Positions 8,344 through 17,239 of a stretch of DNA of 17,253 bases are shown piece by piece; the stretch's first letter is position 1; every line of letters begins with the position of its first letter. The stretch lies in assembly GCA_022706865.1 (NCBI GenBank), contig JAKJBT010000036.1:1-17253 (forward strand), in the 5' to 3' direction. The notes under the pieces are model-generated. The model did not search any database and had not been told where the DNA came from. It was given only the letters and a program-made list of their open reading frames with translations. The stretch comes from Bacillota bacterium. GTDB lineage: Bacteria > Bacillota_A > Clostridia > Lutisporales > Lutisporaceae. The translations under genes and the position numbers were made by a program.

Positions 8344-9222
8344 ATGAAGACCATTAACTTTATGGGACCAAGAAAAATATGGTTTGGAATATCACTTGCC
8401 CTGCTGGCTGTAGGATTGATATTTTTGATAATTAACGGCGGTTTGAATCTGGGTATGGATTTTGTAGGGGGAAGCTCTATTCATGCAACCATAGGTAAAA
8501 CCTTTGAGGTATCTGAAATAAGAGAAATAATGGACAAATACGATCCGGAAGCAACAATAACTCATGCAGGACAAAACAAGGATCAGGTCATAGTAAGAAC
8601 CAAGATAAGCTTTGACAATGAAAAAAGAGCAGAGATAATAAAAGCCTTCTCAGACAAGTATTCAATAGAATCAAAGAATATTTCCTTTGAAACAATAGGC
8701 CCTACAGTAGGAAAAGAGTTGGCTATGCAGTCACTTATTGCAGTGCTGCTTGCATTCGCAGGCATAATGATTTACATATCCGTCAGATTTGAATGGAGAT
8801 TCGGCTTGGCTGCATTGTCAGCACTGTTTCATGATACCGCGATGATGGTTGCGGCATATGCCGTTTTCCAGATACCGGTCAACGGTACATTTATAGCTGC
8901 GTTGTTGACAATAATAGGCTACTCAATAAATGACACAATAGTAATTTTTGATAAAATCAGAGAAAATTTAAAAATCGAACATAGCAAGAAAATCGACTAT
9001 GATAATCTGGTGAATGTATCGGTCACTCAGACTCTTGCCCGTTCAATCAATACTTCATTGACTACTTTGATTACAATATTTGCTTTATACTTCCTTGGGG
9101 TGCCTGCTATAAGGGATTTCGCATTTCCGATGATTATCGGTGTAGTAAGCGGATGCTATTCCACCATATTCATTGCAAGCCCGTTATGGGTGGTACTGAG
9201 AAAGAGATTCAAAGTAAGCTGA
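8344..9222 (+). CDS. secF: Protein translocase subunit SecF
   Basis: A 292-residue partner of SecD of normal length. It has an N-terminal helix (about 12-31), the SecF form of the family motif, LGMDFVGGSS (D39), a short P4-type extracytoplasmic region (about 45-120), and five C-terminal membrane helices. These include GYSINDTIVIFDKIREN, the SecF equivalent of the proton-path motif, and an RSINTSLTTLITI segment. Translation starts directly after secD behind AAAGGGGAG. SecD and SecF are separate genes here, not fused as in bacilli. A strong terminator hairpin follows at 9244-9291, which closes the Sec transcription unit. Confidence 0.97.
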   Translation: MKTINFMGPRKIWFGISLALLAVGLIFLIINGGLNLGMDFVGGSSIHATIGKTFEVSEIREIMDKYDPEATITHAGQNKDQVIVRTKISFDNEKRAEIIKAFSDKYSIESKNISFETIGPTVGKELAMQSLIAVLLAFAGIMIYISVRFEWRFGLAALSALFHDTAMMVAAYAVFQIPVNGTFIAALLTIIGYSINDTIVIFDKIRENLKIEHSKKIDYDNLVNVSVTQTLARSINTSLTTLITIFALYFLGVPAIRDFAFPMIIGVVSGCYSTIFIASPLWVVLRKRFKVS

Positions 9223-9243
9223 GACTGATGAGATAAGTTATTA

Positions 9244-9291
9244 GGGGGATGTCGCAGGACTACTGAATAAGTAGACAGCGATATCCCTTTT
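9244..9291 (+). terminator. Intrinsic terminator after secF
   Basis: GGGATGTCGC (9246-9255) pairs with GCGATATCCC (9278-9287) through ten pairs, one of them G-U. An inner CTACT/AGTAG stem (9260-9264 and 9270-9274) continues it, and TTTT follows. It ends the secD-secF message before the next promoter. Confidence 0.85.
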
Positions 9292-9306
9292 CATATTAGA
9301 AAACAG

Positions 9307-9335
9307 TTGAAGTATCGGCTGAAAAGCTATATATT
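9307..9335 (+). promoter_or_regulatory. Sigma-A promoter for lapA-recJ-apt
   Basis: TTGAAG (9307-9312), a 17-base spacer and TATATT (9330-9335) form a reasonable promoter right after the secF terminator. Transcription would start near 9342 and give a leader of about 95 bases before the LapA-like gene, in which I see no clear structure. Confidence 0.55.
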
Positions 9336-9436
9336 AGATTTAAAGTATCAAGTTTTTGCAGCAGTGAAGGTATACTTTATGCATGGAAGCTTGGTGACTT
9401 ACATATATTTAATCAAAAATGGCGGGAGGGTTTCAA

Positions 9437-9778
9437 ATGCAAATTACAATTGTAATTTCATTGGTTTTTGCTGTTTTTATTGCATTTTTTGCAGTACAAA
9501 ACGCAGGAGTAGTTGTCATAAATTTTCTCTGGTATAAGGTAAGTCTGTCACAAGCTGTGGTAATCCTTTGTTCTGCATTGATCGGAGTATTGATTATGCT
9601 TCCATTTGATGTAATAAGAAGAATAAAGTATAAATTCAAGCTTAGGGAGCTGACAGGGGAAAATAAAAAGCTTAAGGAAGAGCTTAAAAGGTTAGAGCCG
9701 GAAAAGCTTCCGGCAAAGGAACCGGTTGTGCAGGAAAAGCCTCAGACGATCGAAGATATTGATAAAATGAATACCTAG
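9437..9778 (+). CDS. LapA-domain (DUF1049-like) membrane protein
   Basis: A 113-residue protein with two membrane helices (about residues 3-21 and 37-58), the FFAVQNAGVVVINFLWYKVSLSQAVV stretch typical of LapA-domain proteins, then a charged coiled-coil (about 62-90) rich in Lys and Glu and a Pro-rich tail. In Gram-negative bacteria relatives (LapA/YciS) act in lipopolysaccharide assembly control; Gram-positive versions have no settled role. The ATG at 9437 is six bases after GGGAGGG; an in-frame ATG at 9419 lies upstream of that site and is rejected. It is probably first in a message with recJ, 39 bases downstream. Confidence 0.8.
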   Translation: MQITIVISLVFAVFIAFFAVQNAGVVVINFLWYKVSLSQAVVILCSALIGVLIMLPFDVIRRIKYKFKLRELTGENKKLKEELKRLEPEKLPAKEPVVQEKPQTIEDIDKMNT

Positions 9779-9817
9779 TATATTGAACCAGTAATTTAGT
9801 AAGGCAAGTGATGAGTA

Positions 9818-11518
9818 TTGAACAAAAGATGGACAGCTTACAGTAAAAGCATGGATAGCCTTAATCTGATGATTAAGGAGCTTCAATTACCGGAAATAAT
9901 TATCAGAGCAATGATTAACAGAGGTATTGATACTGTTCAAAAGGCAAGGGACTTTATTAACACTGGCCTTAGTTCACTTCATGATCCGTATCTTTTGAAG
10001 GGGATGGAGCGAGCGGTAGACAGGATATTTAAGGCAATCCGAAGCAATGAGAAAATATGCGTTTATGGTGACTATGATGTAGACGGAATAACTTCAACCG
10101 CGGTAATGATAAAGACATTGAGGAAGCTTGGGGCCAATGGAGTATACTACATACCTAACAGATTAGAAGAGGGCTACGGAATGAACCTCAACTCCATGAA
10201 CAGAATCAAGGGGATGGGGGTAAGCCTTATTGTAACTGTAGACTGTGGTATAAAATCCAATGAGGAAGTTGATTATGCAAAGGAACTGGGAATAGATGTC
10301 ATTATAACTGATCACCATGAGTGCGGGGAAATACTGCCGGATGCTCTAAGCATCATCAATCCGCATCAGCCCGGCTGCGGGTATCCATTCAAAGACCTGG
10401 CCGGAGTAGGGGTCACATTCAAGCTTGTCAGCGCACTGCTTTACAAAGCAGGCAGTCCCGGTTTTGCGGAAGGGCTTCTGGATATTGCTGCAATCGGAAC
10501 AATAGCAGACGTAGTTCCGTTGTTGGGAGAAAATCGTACAATTGTGAAGAACGGCCTTGCAAGTATCCAAAATACTGACAATCACGGCATAAAAGCACTG
10601 CTTGCGGTATGCGGATTAAAGGGCAAAGAGCTGAGTTCATATAATGTGGCCTTTATGCTTGCGCCAAGATTAAATGCAGCGGGCAGAATCGACGACGCCG
10701 GCGAATGTGTTGAGCTGCTGCTGACCGATGATGCGGAAAAGGCAATGGAAACAGCTGCCAAGTTGGATTCTGACAATAAGATGCGTCAATCGATAGAAAA
10801 TGGAATACTGAACCGTGCAGAAGCTATGATAGGTGAAAGCGTGGATTTCGATAGGGATAAGGTGCTGGTACTGTGCAGCGAGGATTGGCATATAGGCGTT
10901 ATTGGGATTGTGGCATCGAGGCTGGCAGATAAATTTTATCTCCCTGCGTTTATTATGGTTCGTGACGGGGAGTTCTGCAAAGGGTCAGCAAGAAGCATAC
11001 CCGGTTTCAATATTTTTGAGGCAATGTCCAGACACGGACATCTTTTTGAAAGGTATGGCGGGCATGAAATGGCTGCAGGCTTTGCTATAAGAACTGAAAG
11101 AGTAGATGAGCTCAAGGAGAGGATGAATTTTGAAGTTGAAAATGCCTTAGGCAAAGATAAGCTTATACCGGAAATATTCGTTGATTATAAGCTTGGGCCT
11201 AAAGATGTTACACTTGACACAGCAAAACTGTTAAAGCTGATGGAACCCTTTGGCACAGGCAATACAGTCCCTCTTTTTGTGTTCAGGGAGCTTTTAATAA
11301 GATCATTCAAAGGGGTCGGGAATGATAGCAAGCACCTCTCCCTGAAGGTTTTTGACGGCGAAAAAGAAATCAGCTGCATAGGTTACAATTTGGGAAATAT
11401 GCAAAAAATATTACAAATCGGCGGAAAAATTGATATAATATGTAGTATTGAGAATAACATATGGAACGGAACAGAAAGTGTCCAGCTGAACATAAAGGAT
11501 ATAAAGCTGATAAATTAA
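9818..11518 (+). CDS. recJ: Single-stranded-DNA-specific exonuclease RecJ
   Basis: A 566-residue DHH-family nuclease of normal length. It shows motif [14 protein letters not shown] (D85, D87, D89), the DHH motif in ITDHHECG (about 165-167), [22 protein letters not shown], and the DHHA1-domain GGHEMAAGF motif, followed by an OB-fold C-terminal part. RecJ degrades single-stranded DNA 5' to 3' in recombination and mismatch or base-excision repair. The start is TTG at 9818, giving [10 protein letters not shown], which matches the usual N-terminus; the nearby ATG at 9811 is out of frame. The ribosome binding site (AAGG at 9801) is weak. apt follows after 17 bases. Confidence 0.95.
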   Translation: MNKRWTAYSKSMDSLNLMIKELQLPEIIIRAMINRGIDTVQKARDFINTGLSSLHDPYLLKGMERAVDRIFKAIRSNEKICVYGDYDVDGITSTAVMIKTLRKLGANGVYYIPNRLEEGYGMNLNSMNRIKGMGVSLIVTVDCGIKSNEEVDYAKELGIDVIITDHHECGEILPDALSIINPHQPGCGYPFKDLAGVGVTFKLVSALLYKAGSPGFAEGLLDIAAIGTIADVVPLLGENRTIVKNGLASIQNTDNHGIKALLAVCGLKGKELSSYNVAFMLAPRLNAAGRIDDAGECVELLLTDDAEKAMETAAKLDSDNKMRQSIENGILNRAEAMIGESVDFDRDKVLVLCSEDWHIGVIGIVASRLADKFYLPAFIMVRDGEFCKGSARSIPGFNIFEAMSRHGHLFERYGGHEMAAGFAIRTERVDELKERMNFEVENALGKDKLIPEIFVDYKLGPKDVTLDTAKLLKLMEPFGTGNTVPLFVFRELLIRSFKGVGNDSKHLSLKVFDGEKEISCIGYNLGNMQKILQIGGKIDIICSIENNIWNGTESVQLNIKDIKLIN

Positions 11519-11535
11519 TAAATGGGGGTAGTATT

Positions 11536-12048
11536 ATGGATTTAGCAAAGTATATAAGGACTATTGAGGATTTCCCGAAGGAAGGTATAAGCTTCAAGGA
11601 TGTGACAACCCTGTTGAAAGAGGGAGATGCTTTCAAATATGCTGTGAAATCCATTACAGATAACTTAAGGAATTATGATTTTGATATTATCGTAGGACCG
11701 GAAGCCAGGGGGTTCATTTTCGGAGCACCTGCAGCATATGAGCTTGGGGTAGGTTTTGTTCCCATAAGGAAACCGGGCAAGCTTCCTGCCGAGACTGCCA
11801 GTTATAAGTATGAGCTGGAATATGGAATGGATGCCCTGGAGATTCACAGGGATGCAATAAAAAAGGGCACAAGAGTGGCTGTGGTGGATGACCTGCTTGC
11901 AACCGGAGGTACTGTGATGTCTGCGGTTAAATTAGTGGAGCAGCTTGGCGGAGAAGTAGTGCACATTGCATTTCTTATAGAATTGGAATTCTTGAAGGGA
12001 AGAGAGAATTTAAAAGGGTATGATGTAAGTTCAATTATCAAATATTAA
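11536..12048 (+). CDS. apt: Adenine phosphoribosyltransferase
   Basis: A 170-residue protein of normal length. It starts [18 protein letters not shown], typical of Apt, with the GPEARGF loop at about 54-60, [11 protein letters not shown], and the PRPP-binding motif [13 protein letters not shown] at about 114-126. It makes AMP from adenine and PRPP in purine salvage. The ATG at 11536 is behind ATGGGGGTAG; the longer frame from 11461 reads into the end of recJ and is not the real start. Neighbouring relA links purine nucleotides and (p)ppGpp, a common gene order in Firmicutes. Its last codons form the left arm of a 16-bp inverted repeat. Confidence 0.96.
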   Translation: MDLAKYIRTIEDFPKEGISFKDVTTLLKEGDAFKYAVKSITDNLRNYDFDIIVGPEARGFIFGAPAAYELGVGFVPIRKPGKLPAETASYKYELEYGMDALEIHRDAIKKGTRVAVVDDLLATGGTVMSAVKLVEQLGGEVVHIAFLIELEFLKGRENLKGYDVSSIIKY

Positions 12049-12080
12049 TATTAAGTTTTTATTTATATTTGATAATTGAA
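12030..12080 (+). repeat. 16-bp perfect inverted repeat at the apt 3' end
   Basis: TTCAATTATCAAATAT (12030-12045) and its exact reverse complement at 12065-12080 flank a 19-base T-rich spacer. The left arm encodes the last apt residues and the stop begins in the spacer. The right arm contains the -35 of the proposed relA promoter. It could be an mRNA hairpin, a DNA operator, or both. Confidence 0.7.
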
Positions 12081-12097
12081 GGAATATATACTAAAAT
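12069..12097 (+). promoter_or_regulatory. Candidate sigma-A promoter for relA
   Basis: TTGATA (12069-12074), a 17-base spacer and TAAAAT (12092-12097) match consensus at five of six positions each. Transcription would start about 12104, only about nine bases before a terminator-like hairpin. So it either drives an attenuated relA message or is fortuitous. Confidence 0.5.
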
Positions 12098-12112
12098 AAA
12101 TGTAAATATGTG

Positions 12113-12136
12113 AAAGCTGGCGCAACCAGCTTTTTT
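12113..12136 (+). terminator. Intrinsic terminator between apt and relA
   Basis: AAAGCTGG (12113-12120) pairs with CCAGCTTT (12126-12133), eight pairs around the loop CGCAA, and runs straight into six T residues (12131-12136). This is a textbook intrinsic terminator for the recJ-apt message. Confidence 0.88.
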
Positions 12137-12185
12137 AGTAGTACTTAAATACGCAGCCCATTAACGTTCAAAAGTTGGTGTTGTT

Positions 12186-14354
12186 ATGTTAGAAGACTTA
12201 TTGAAGATAATTAAAAAGTATAATCCGACCGGTGACACAGAGATTGTCGAAAGGGCTTATAATTATGCTGCCCGTGCCCATGACGGGCAGAAGAGGGTAT
12301 CCGGGGAGGACTATATTTTTCATCCCCTGGAAGTCGCAAAAATACTGGCCGAGCTTAACATGGACAACACCACTATTGCTGCAAGCCTTCTTCATGATGT
12401 TATTGAGGACACGAAATGCACCTATGAGGATTGCAAGAATCTTTTCGGCGAAGAGATTGCAATGCTTGTAGATGGGGTCACCAAATTAGGAAGGCTTGAA
12501 TACAAGACAAAAGAGGAACAGCAGGCGGAAAGCCTCAGAAAGATGTTCATAGCTATGGCTAAGGATATAAGAGTGATAATGATAAAGCTTGCAGACAGGC
12601 TGCACAACATGCGTACTCTCAGATTCCTGCCTCCCGAAAAGCAGAAGGAAAAGGCCAGGGAGACAATGGAGATATATGCTCCTATTGCTCATAGGCTCGG
12701 AATATCAAAGGTGAAGTGGGAGATGGAAGACCTGGCGTTAAGATACCTTGAACCAAAAGGGTATTACGAATTGGTGGACAAGGTTGCCAAGAAGAGGAAG
12801 GAACGCGAGGATGAAATCAATCAAGTTATGGAGGTCCTAAGGGGAAAGCTGGAGGAAGTAGGAATAGAAGCTCATATTGAGGGAAGACCGAAAAGCTTTT
12901 ACAGCATATACAGGAAAATGTACTATCAGAACAAGAGCTTTGAGCAGATATTCGACCTTACAGCAGTAAGAATAATCGTAGACACGGTAAAAGATTGCTA
13001 TGGAGTACTGGGTATCGTACACACTTTATGGAAGCCCATACCGGGAAGGTTCAAGGATTATATTGCAATGCCCAAGCCAAACATGTACCAGTCCCTTCAT
13101 ACGACTTTACTGGGTTCCGGAGGGCAGCCCTTTGAAGTACAAATTAGGACATGGGAGATGCACAGGACATCTGAAATAGGCATTGCGGCTCATTGGAAAT
13201 ATAAAGAAGGCAAGGCTTCCCAGTCAGAGTTTGACGAGAAGCTGAAATGGCTGAGACAGATGCTTGAATGGCAGAACGAGATCAAGGACACGAGAGAGTT
13301 CATGGAGACTCTGAAGGTAGACTTGTTTACCGATGAAGTATATGTATTCACACCGAAGGGTGATGTTGTAGATCTGCCTGTGGAATCGACCCCGATAGAT
13401 TTTGCATATAAGATACACAGCCAGATAGGCAATAGGTGCATAGGAGCAAAAATAAACGGAAGAATAGTTCCATTGGATTATAAGCTTCAGAACGGGGATA
13501 TTGTTGAAGTCATTACTTCTGCTGTTGCCAACGGACCGGGCAGGGACTGGCTGAAAATAGTCAGGAGCTCACAGGCAAAAAACAAAATCAGACAGTGGTT
13601 CAAAAAGGAAAAAAGAGAAGAAAATATTCAAAAAGGAAAAGAACTGCTGGAAAAGGAGATAAAGAGAAACGGATATACCACCGTTCAGCTGATGAGGCCC
13701 GAATGGGTGGAGGCCATATATAAGAAATTCAGCCTCCACAGCTTGGAGGATATGTATGCCTCCCTTGGTTTCGGAGGCTTGACACCCAATCAGGTAATAA
13801 CAAAGCTGAAGGAGGAATTCAGAAAAACCCAGAAGTTAGAAGAGGATACTGAGGATAGTATTGAGCGCCAGGTAGAGAAGGCCTTGGAAAGGAAGAAAAG
13901 GTATAACAGCACAGGAGTCAAGGTAAAGGGCGTGGAGAACATATTGATAAGGTTTTCAAGGTGCTGCAATCCTGTGCCGGGCGATGAAATTGTCGGATAT
14001 ATTACCAAGGGCAGGGGGGTGTCGGTGCATCAGAAGGATTGTCCCAATGTAGCCGACCTTTTGAACGAGGAAGAAAGATTTATAGAGGTGGAATGGAGCA
14101 GCCAGACAAAGGAATCATACAATGCCGATGTGGAAATAAGGGCAAATGACAGAAAGGGCTTACTTGCCGAGATAACTTCAATCATTGATGAAAGCAAGAT
14201 AAATATCAGTGCCTTCCATTCAAGAACAACAAAGGATAAGATGGCAATAATAAATTTCATTTTGGAGATTACTGATATTGAGCAGCTTAATAAGCTTATA
14301 AGAAAGTTCAGAAGAATCGAAGGGGTAATTGATGTCTTCAGGGCAAAGCAATGA
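12186..14354 (+). CDS. relA: Bifunctional (p)ppGpp synthetase/hydrolase RelA/SpoT
   Basis: A 722-residue long-form Rel enzyme. The N-terminal HD hydrolase domain keeps its metal-site residues: H46, the H70-D71 pair, E74-D75 and D137-N141. The synthetase domain shows D257 in FDLTAVRIIV, the RFKD motif (288-291) typical of bifunctional enzymes, and FEVQIRT (E317). A TGS domain follows (about 385-445, VYVFTPKGDVVDLP), then a region with the RCCNPVPGDEIVGYITKGRGVSVHQKDC motif, and a C-terminal ACT domain. It makes and breaks the stringent-response alarmone. The ATG at 12186 has almost no Shine-Dalgarno sequence, yet an in-frame stop at 12162 leaves no better start. dtd follows after 25 bases. Confidence 0.96.
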   Translation: MLEDLLKIIKKYNPTGDTEIVERAYNYAARAHDGQKRVSGEDYIFHPLEVAKILAELNMDNTTIAASLLHDVIEDTKCTYEDCKNLFGEEIAMLVDGVTKLGRLEYKTKEEQQAESLRKMFIAMAKDIRVIMIKLADRLHNMRTLRFLPPEKQKEKARETMEIYAPIAHRLGISKVKWEMEDLALRYLEPKGYYELVDKVAKKRKEREDEINQVMEVLRGKLEEVGIEAHIEGRPKSFYSIYRKMYYQNKSFEQIFDLTAVRIIVDTVKDCYGVLGIVHTLWKPIPGRFKDYIAMPKPNMYQSLHTTLLGSGGQPFEVQIRTWEMHRTSEIGIAAHWKYKEGKASQSEFDEKLKWLRQMLEWQNEIKDTREFMETLKVDLFTDEVYVFTPKGDVVDLPVESTPIDFAYKIHSQIGNRCIGAKINGRIVPLDYKLQNGDIVEVITSAVANGPGRDWLKIVRSSQAKNKIRQWFKKEKREENIQKGKELLEKEIKRNGYTTVQLMRPEWVEAIYKKFSLHSLEDMYASLGFGGLTPNQVITKLKEEFRKTQKLEEDTEDSIERQVEKALERKKRYNSTGVKVKGVENILIRFSRCCNPVPGDEIVGYITKGRGVSVHQKDCPNVADLLNEEERFIEVEWSSQTKESYNADVEIRANDRKGLLAEITSIIDESKINISAFHSRTTKDKMAIINFILEITDIEQLNKLIRKFRRIEGVIDVFRAKQ

Positions 14355-14379
14355 TGCAGAATTAACAGGAGGGTAAATA

Positions 14380-14829
14380 ATGCGGGCGGTTATACAAAGG
14401 GTTAACAGCGGAAGTGTTGCTGTTGATGACAAAATAGTGGGAAGCATAAACAAGGGCTTTGTCGTTTTACTGGGTGTAAGCGAGAAGGATACCGAGGCGG
14501 ATGTGCTGTATATGGTTGACAAGACAGTTAATATGAGGATATTTGAGGATGATAATGAAAAGATGAATCTGTCTCTGCTGGATATCAAGGGTGAATTGCT
14601 TGTGGTTTCACAATTTACATTATATGGGGACTGCAGGAAGGGGAGAAGGCCGAATTTTATGAGCGCAGCAAGGCCCGAAAAGGCAGAAGAGCTTTACAAT
14701 GAGTTTGTCAGGAAGTGCAGGGAACTGGGTGTAAAAACTGAAACAGGAACCTTTCAGGCATATATGAAGGTTAACATTGAAAATGACGGACCTGTCACAG
14801 TAATTGTCGACAGTGAGAAGATTATATAG
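14380..14829 (+). CDS. dtd: D-aminoacyl-tRNA deacylase
   Basis: A 149-residue protein of normal family length. It starts [15 protein letters not shown] and carries the SQFTLYGD motif with the key threonine at T80, a RRPNF segment, and the NDGPVTV Gly-Pro motif near the C-terminus that gives selectivity against L-residues. It removes D-amino acids (and glycine mischarged on alanine tRNA) from tRNA. The strong AGGAGGG site (14367-14373) is six bases from the ATG. The pair relA-dtd is a common gene neighbourhood. The next gene starts 22 bases after its stop, so co-translation from one message is likely. Confidence 0.97.
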   Translation: MRAVIQRVNSGSVAVDDKIVGSINKGFVVLLGVSEKDTEADVLYMVDKTVNMRIFEDDNEKMNLSLLDIKGELLVVSQFTLYGDCRKGRRPNFMSAARPEKAEELYNEFVRKCRELGVKTETGTFQAYMKVNIENDGPVTVIVDSEKII

Positions 14830-14851
14830 AAAGAAGGAGATGAGTTGGGAT

Positions 14852-15472
14852 ATGATGAAATTTAAAAGAATGCCTTTAGGAATATATCAAACCAACTGTT
14901 ATATTATATATGACGAGAAAACAAAGGAAACGGCTGTAATTGATCCAGGAGGAGATTTTCCAGCAATAAAAAGCTATATTGAAGACAACGGATTAAATAT
15001 GAAATATATAATAATCACTCATGCCCACGGAGACCATATTGGTGCCCTGAAGGAGCTGAAGGAATACTCCCGCGCTTTAGTCTGCATACATAGAGAAGAC
15101 AGTGATATGCTGAAAAGCAAAAGCAAGAATTTTTCGGGCATGCTGGGCGGGACGGCGATTGAAATGACAGCGGATAAGTACCTTGAAGACGGGGAAGTAC
15201 TTGAGCTTGGCGATACAAAGCTCAATATAATACATACGCCGGGACACTCCCTGGGAGGTATAAGTATTTATTGTGACAGGGTATTGTTTTCAGGGGATAC
15301 GTTGTTTCAAAACTCAGTCGGGAGGACAGATTTGTACGGAGGATCCATGACTGAGCTGGTAAAATCAATAAGAGAAAAGCTTTTTTCACTGCCTGACGAC
15401 ACAATGGTTTATCCCGGCCACGGGCCTTCAACAACAATATTGCAAGAAAAGCAGGAAAACAGCTTTGTTTGA
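14852..15472 (+). CDS. Metallo-beta-lactamase-fold hydrolase (glyoxalase II-like)
   Basis: A 206-residue protein with a complete binuclear metal site: THAHGDHIG (H57, H59, D61, H62), H132 in TPGHSLGG, D149 in FSGDTLF and H190 in YPGHGPST. The opening LGIYQTNCYII and the GRTDLYGG segment match the short YcbL-like branch of the glyoxalase II group. These hydrolyse thioesters; the true substrate is unknown. Reading frames open further upstream into dtd, but the AAGGAG site at 14834-14839 best serves the ATG at 14852 (or 14855). The ATG at 14840 overlaps that site. It is part of the relA to hemZ run. Confidence 0.9.
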   Translation: MMKFKRMPLGIYQTNCYIIYDEKTKETAVIDPGGDFPAIKSYIEDNGLNMKYIIITHAHGDHIGALKELKEYSRALVCIHREDSDMLKSKSKNFSGMLGGTAIEMTADKYLEDGEVLELGDTKLNIIHTPGHSLGGISIYCDRVLFSGDTLFQNSVGRTDLYGGSMTELVKSIREKLFSLPDDTMVYPGHGPSTTILQEKQENSFV

Positions 15473-15549
15473 TTGATTATTAAATGAATATGCTTGGGGC
15501 AAAAGGAAAGACTATGATAATAAATACCTGTTTCATGGGAGGTTTTTAT

Positions 15550-15732
15550 ATGAATAAGTCTTCTAAGAAAATCCTGGCCAATAAGCATAAGAATAGGATG
15601 TATCAGGAGTATAATGAGCTTATTGATATGATAGAATCCGGAATGGAAGATTATGAAATAGCCACGGAATTGGGAATAGCTTCAGCTATTGTTTCGGAGG
15701 TTAAGAATCAAATATACAATGATGATATTTAG
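15550..15732 (+). CDS. Small helix-turn-helix-like protein of unknown function
   Basis: A 60-residue, highly charged protein. Residues about 33-54 (EDYEIATELGIASAIVSEV) fit a helix-turn-helix: a helix with IA at the turn-facing position, the LGI turn, then a second helix. A basic N-terminus (SSKKILANKHKNR) precedes it. I do not recognise a named family. A DNA- or RNA-binding role is inferred from the pattern only. The ATG at 15550 is seven bases after GGGAGG; the frame opens at 15484 but those upstream codons lack a good site. It ends eight bases before hemZ, so it is translated with it and might be a local regulator or simply a conserved passenger. Confidence 0.65.
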   Translation: MNKSSKKILANKHKNRMYQEYNELIDMIESGMEDYEIATELGIASAIVSEVKNQIYNDDI

Positions 15733-15740
15733 AGGGAGCT

Positions 15741-17234
15741 ATGATTGAAATCAGACTGATTAACCATAATTATTATAATGAGGCTGCCGATATAGTAAGA
15801 ATGTATTTCGGAAAGTGCGAAACAGTAAGGTCTGAGAGAGCTTTGGCTGACAGCCAAAGCTTTTTGCAGGATACAGATATTTTCATAACGAGCAGGCTGG
15901 ATATAACCGGTGAAACTGCTGTATGCACATCTACATACCAGGAAGGGCAAAAGCATGAAGAAGCTGTTGAAAAAAGCGGTATAAAGGCTGAGGATGTCAA
16001 TGAAGCGAAGCGTCTGGTCAAAAAATCCATGTACAAGCTTCTGGCAGCAGTATTCAAACGGGAATATCCATGGGGGATACTTACCGGAATAAGGCCGGTA
16101 AAAATTGTTCATGAGCTTATGAATAATATGGTCCCTTCTGCCGAAATACCGGAAAGGCTGGCGGAAGAATATCTCATCAGCAGGGATAGAGCTGAACTGG
16201 CAGTCAAAATCGCAGATATTGAAAGACCCTTTGTATACCCTTATAATAATAGGGAGATAAGCATATACATAGGAATACCCTTTTGCCCCAGCAGATGTGA
16301 CTATTGCTCATTTACTTCTAATTCGGTAAATGTATATCGCGGATACATAGAACCCTACATGGAAAAACTCACGGAAGAAATCAGAAGGATTTCGGAATTT
16401 ATAAACATCAATGGCTTTAAGGTGCAGACCATATACATAGGAGGAGGCACTCCCACCGCCCTGAACGCACAACAGCTTGAAAGGCTTATTGAATGCATCG
16501 GCCGGAGCTTTGGAAGGCAGGAATGTGAATTCACCTGTGAAGCCGGCCGGCCTGATTCCATTACAAAAGAAAAGCTTCAGGTATTATATGGGAATAATAT
16601 AGGCAGGATAAGCATAAACCCGCAGACCATGAATGATGATACCCTTATACGTATAGGGAGGGCCCATAATGCGGGACAGGTTGTAGAGAGCTTCAAGCTT
16701 GCCAGGGAAATAGGTTTTAACAATATAAATATGGATATAATATTGGGCCTTCCGGGGGAAACAATGGCGGAACTGGCACACACTCTGGAAGAAATAAGAA
16801 AGCTTGATCCTGAGAGCGTTACGGTACATACCATGGCATTGAAAAGGGCTTCAGTTTTGAACGAAAAGTATATGAAAAGTGCTTTACCCGATGATGAGAA
16901 TGTATCCAGGATGATGGAATATACAAAAGGTTTTCTTAGGGATATGGATATGCATCCTTATTATCTATACAGGCAGAAGCATATGGTGCAAAACCTTGAG
17001 AACATTGGCTTTTCAAAAAAAGGCTTTGAATGTATATATAATATGCAGATTATTGAAGAAAGACAAACCATTGTTGCCTTTGGAGCGGATGCTGTGACCA
17101 AGGTTGTCATAAACAGTGAAAACAGGATAGAAAGGCAGCACAATATAAAGGATATAAAGCTTTATATTGAGAATATCGAAGCAATGATAAGGAAGAAGCT
17201 TGATGTTTTAGAACAAATATTGTCGGAGGAGTGA
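15741..17234 (+). CDS. hemZ: Coproporphyrinogen III dehydrogenase-like radical SAM protein HemZ
   Basis: A 497-residue radical SAM enzyme. An N-terminal region of about 170 residues includes the HemZ-type PWGILTGIRPVKIVHEL segment. The radical SAM core then has the iron-sulfur motif FCPSRCDYC (C182, C186, C189), YIGGGTPTAL, and FNNINMDIILGLPGE. The HemN-like family includes oxygen-independent coproporphyrinogen oxidases and the methyltransferase/HutW-like proteins; the N-terminal extension points to HemZ. Its actual role in clostridia is not settled, since many lack a full haem pathway. It lacks a SPASM-type cysteine-rich C-terminus, so it is not the SCIFF maturase. The start follows AGAGGGAG very closely (about two bases). 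Confidence 0.9.
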   Translation: MIEIRLINHNYYNEAADIVRMYFGKCETVRSERALADSQSFLQDTDIFITSRLDITGETAVCTSTYQEGQKHEEAVEKSGIKAEDVNEAKRLVKKSMYKLLAAVFKREYPWGILTGIRPVKIVHELMNNMVPSAEIPERLAEEYLISRDRAELAVKIADIERPFVYPYNNREISIYIGIPFCPSRCDYCSFTSNSVNVYRGYIEPYMEKLTEEIRRISEFININGFKVQTIYIGGGTPTALNAQQLERLIECIGRSFGRQECEFTCEAGRPDSITKEKLQVLYGNNIGRISINPQTMNDDTLIRIGRAHNAGQVVESFKLAREIGFNNINMDIILGLPGETMAELAHTLEEIRKLDPESVTVHTMALKRASVLNEKYMKSALPDDENVSRMMEYTKGFLRDMDMHPYYLYRQKHMVQNLENIGFSKKGFECIYNMQIIEERQTIVAFGADAVTKVVINSENRIERQHNIKDIKLYIENIEAMIRKKLDVLEQILSEE

Positions 17235-17239
17235 TTTAT

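Noticed and set aside
15741..17234. HemZ considered as a substitute SCIFF maturase
   Set aside because: It has the HemZ-type N-terminal region and HemN-like core motifs and no SPASM cysteine cluster, and it sits in an unrelated operon about 9 kb away.
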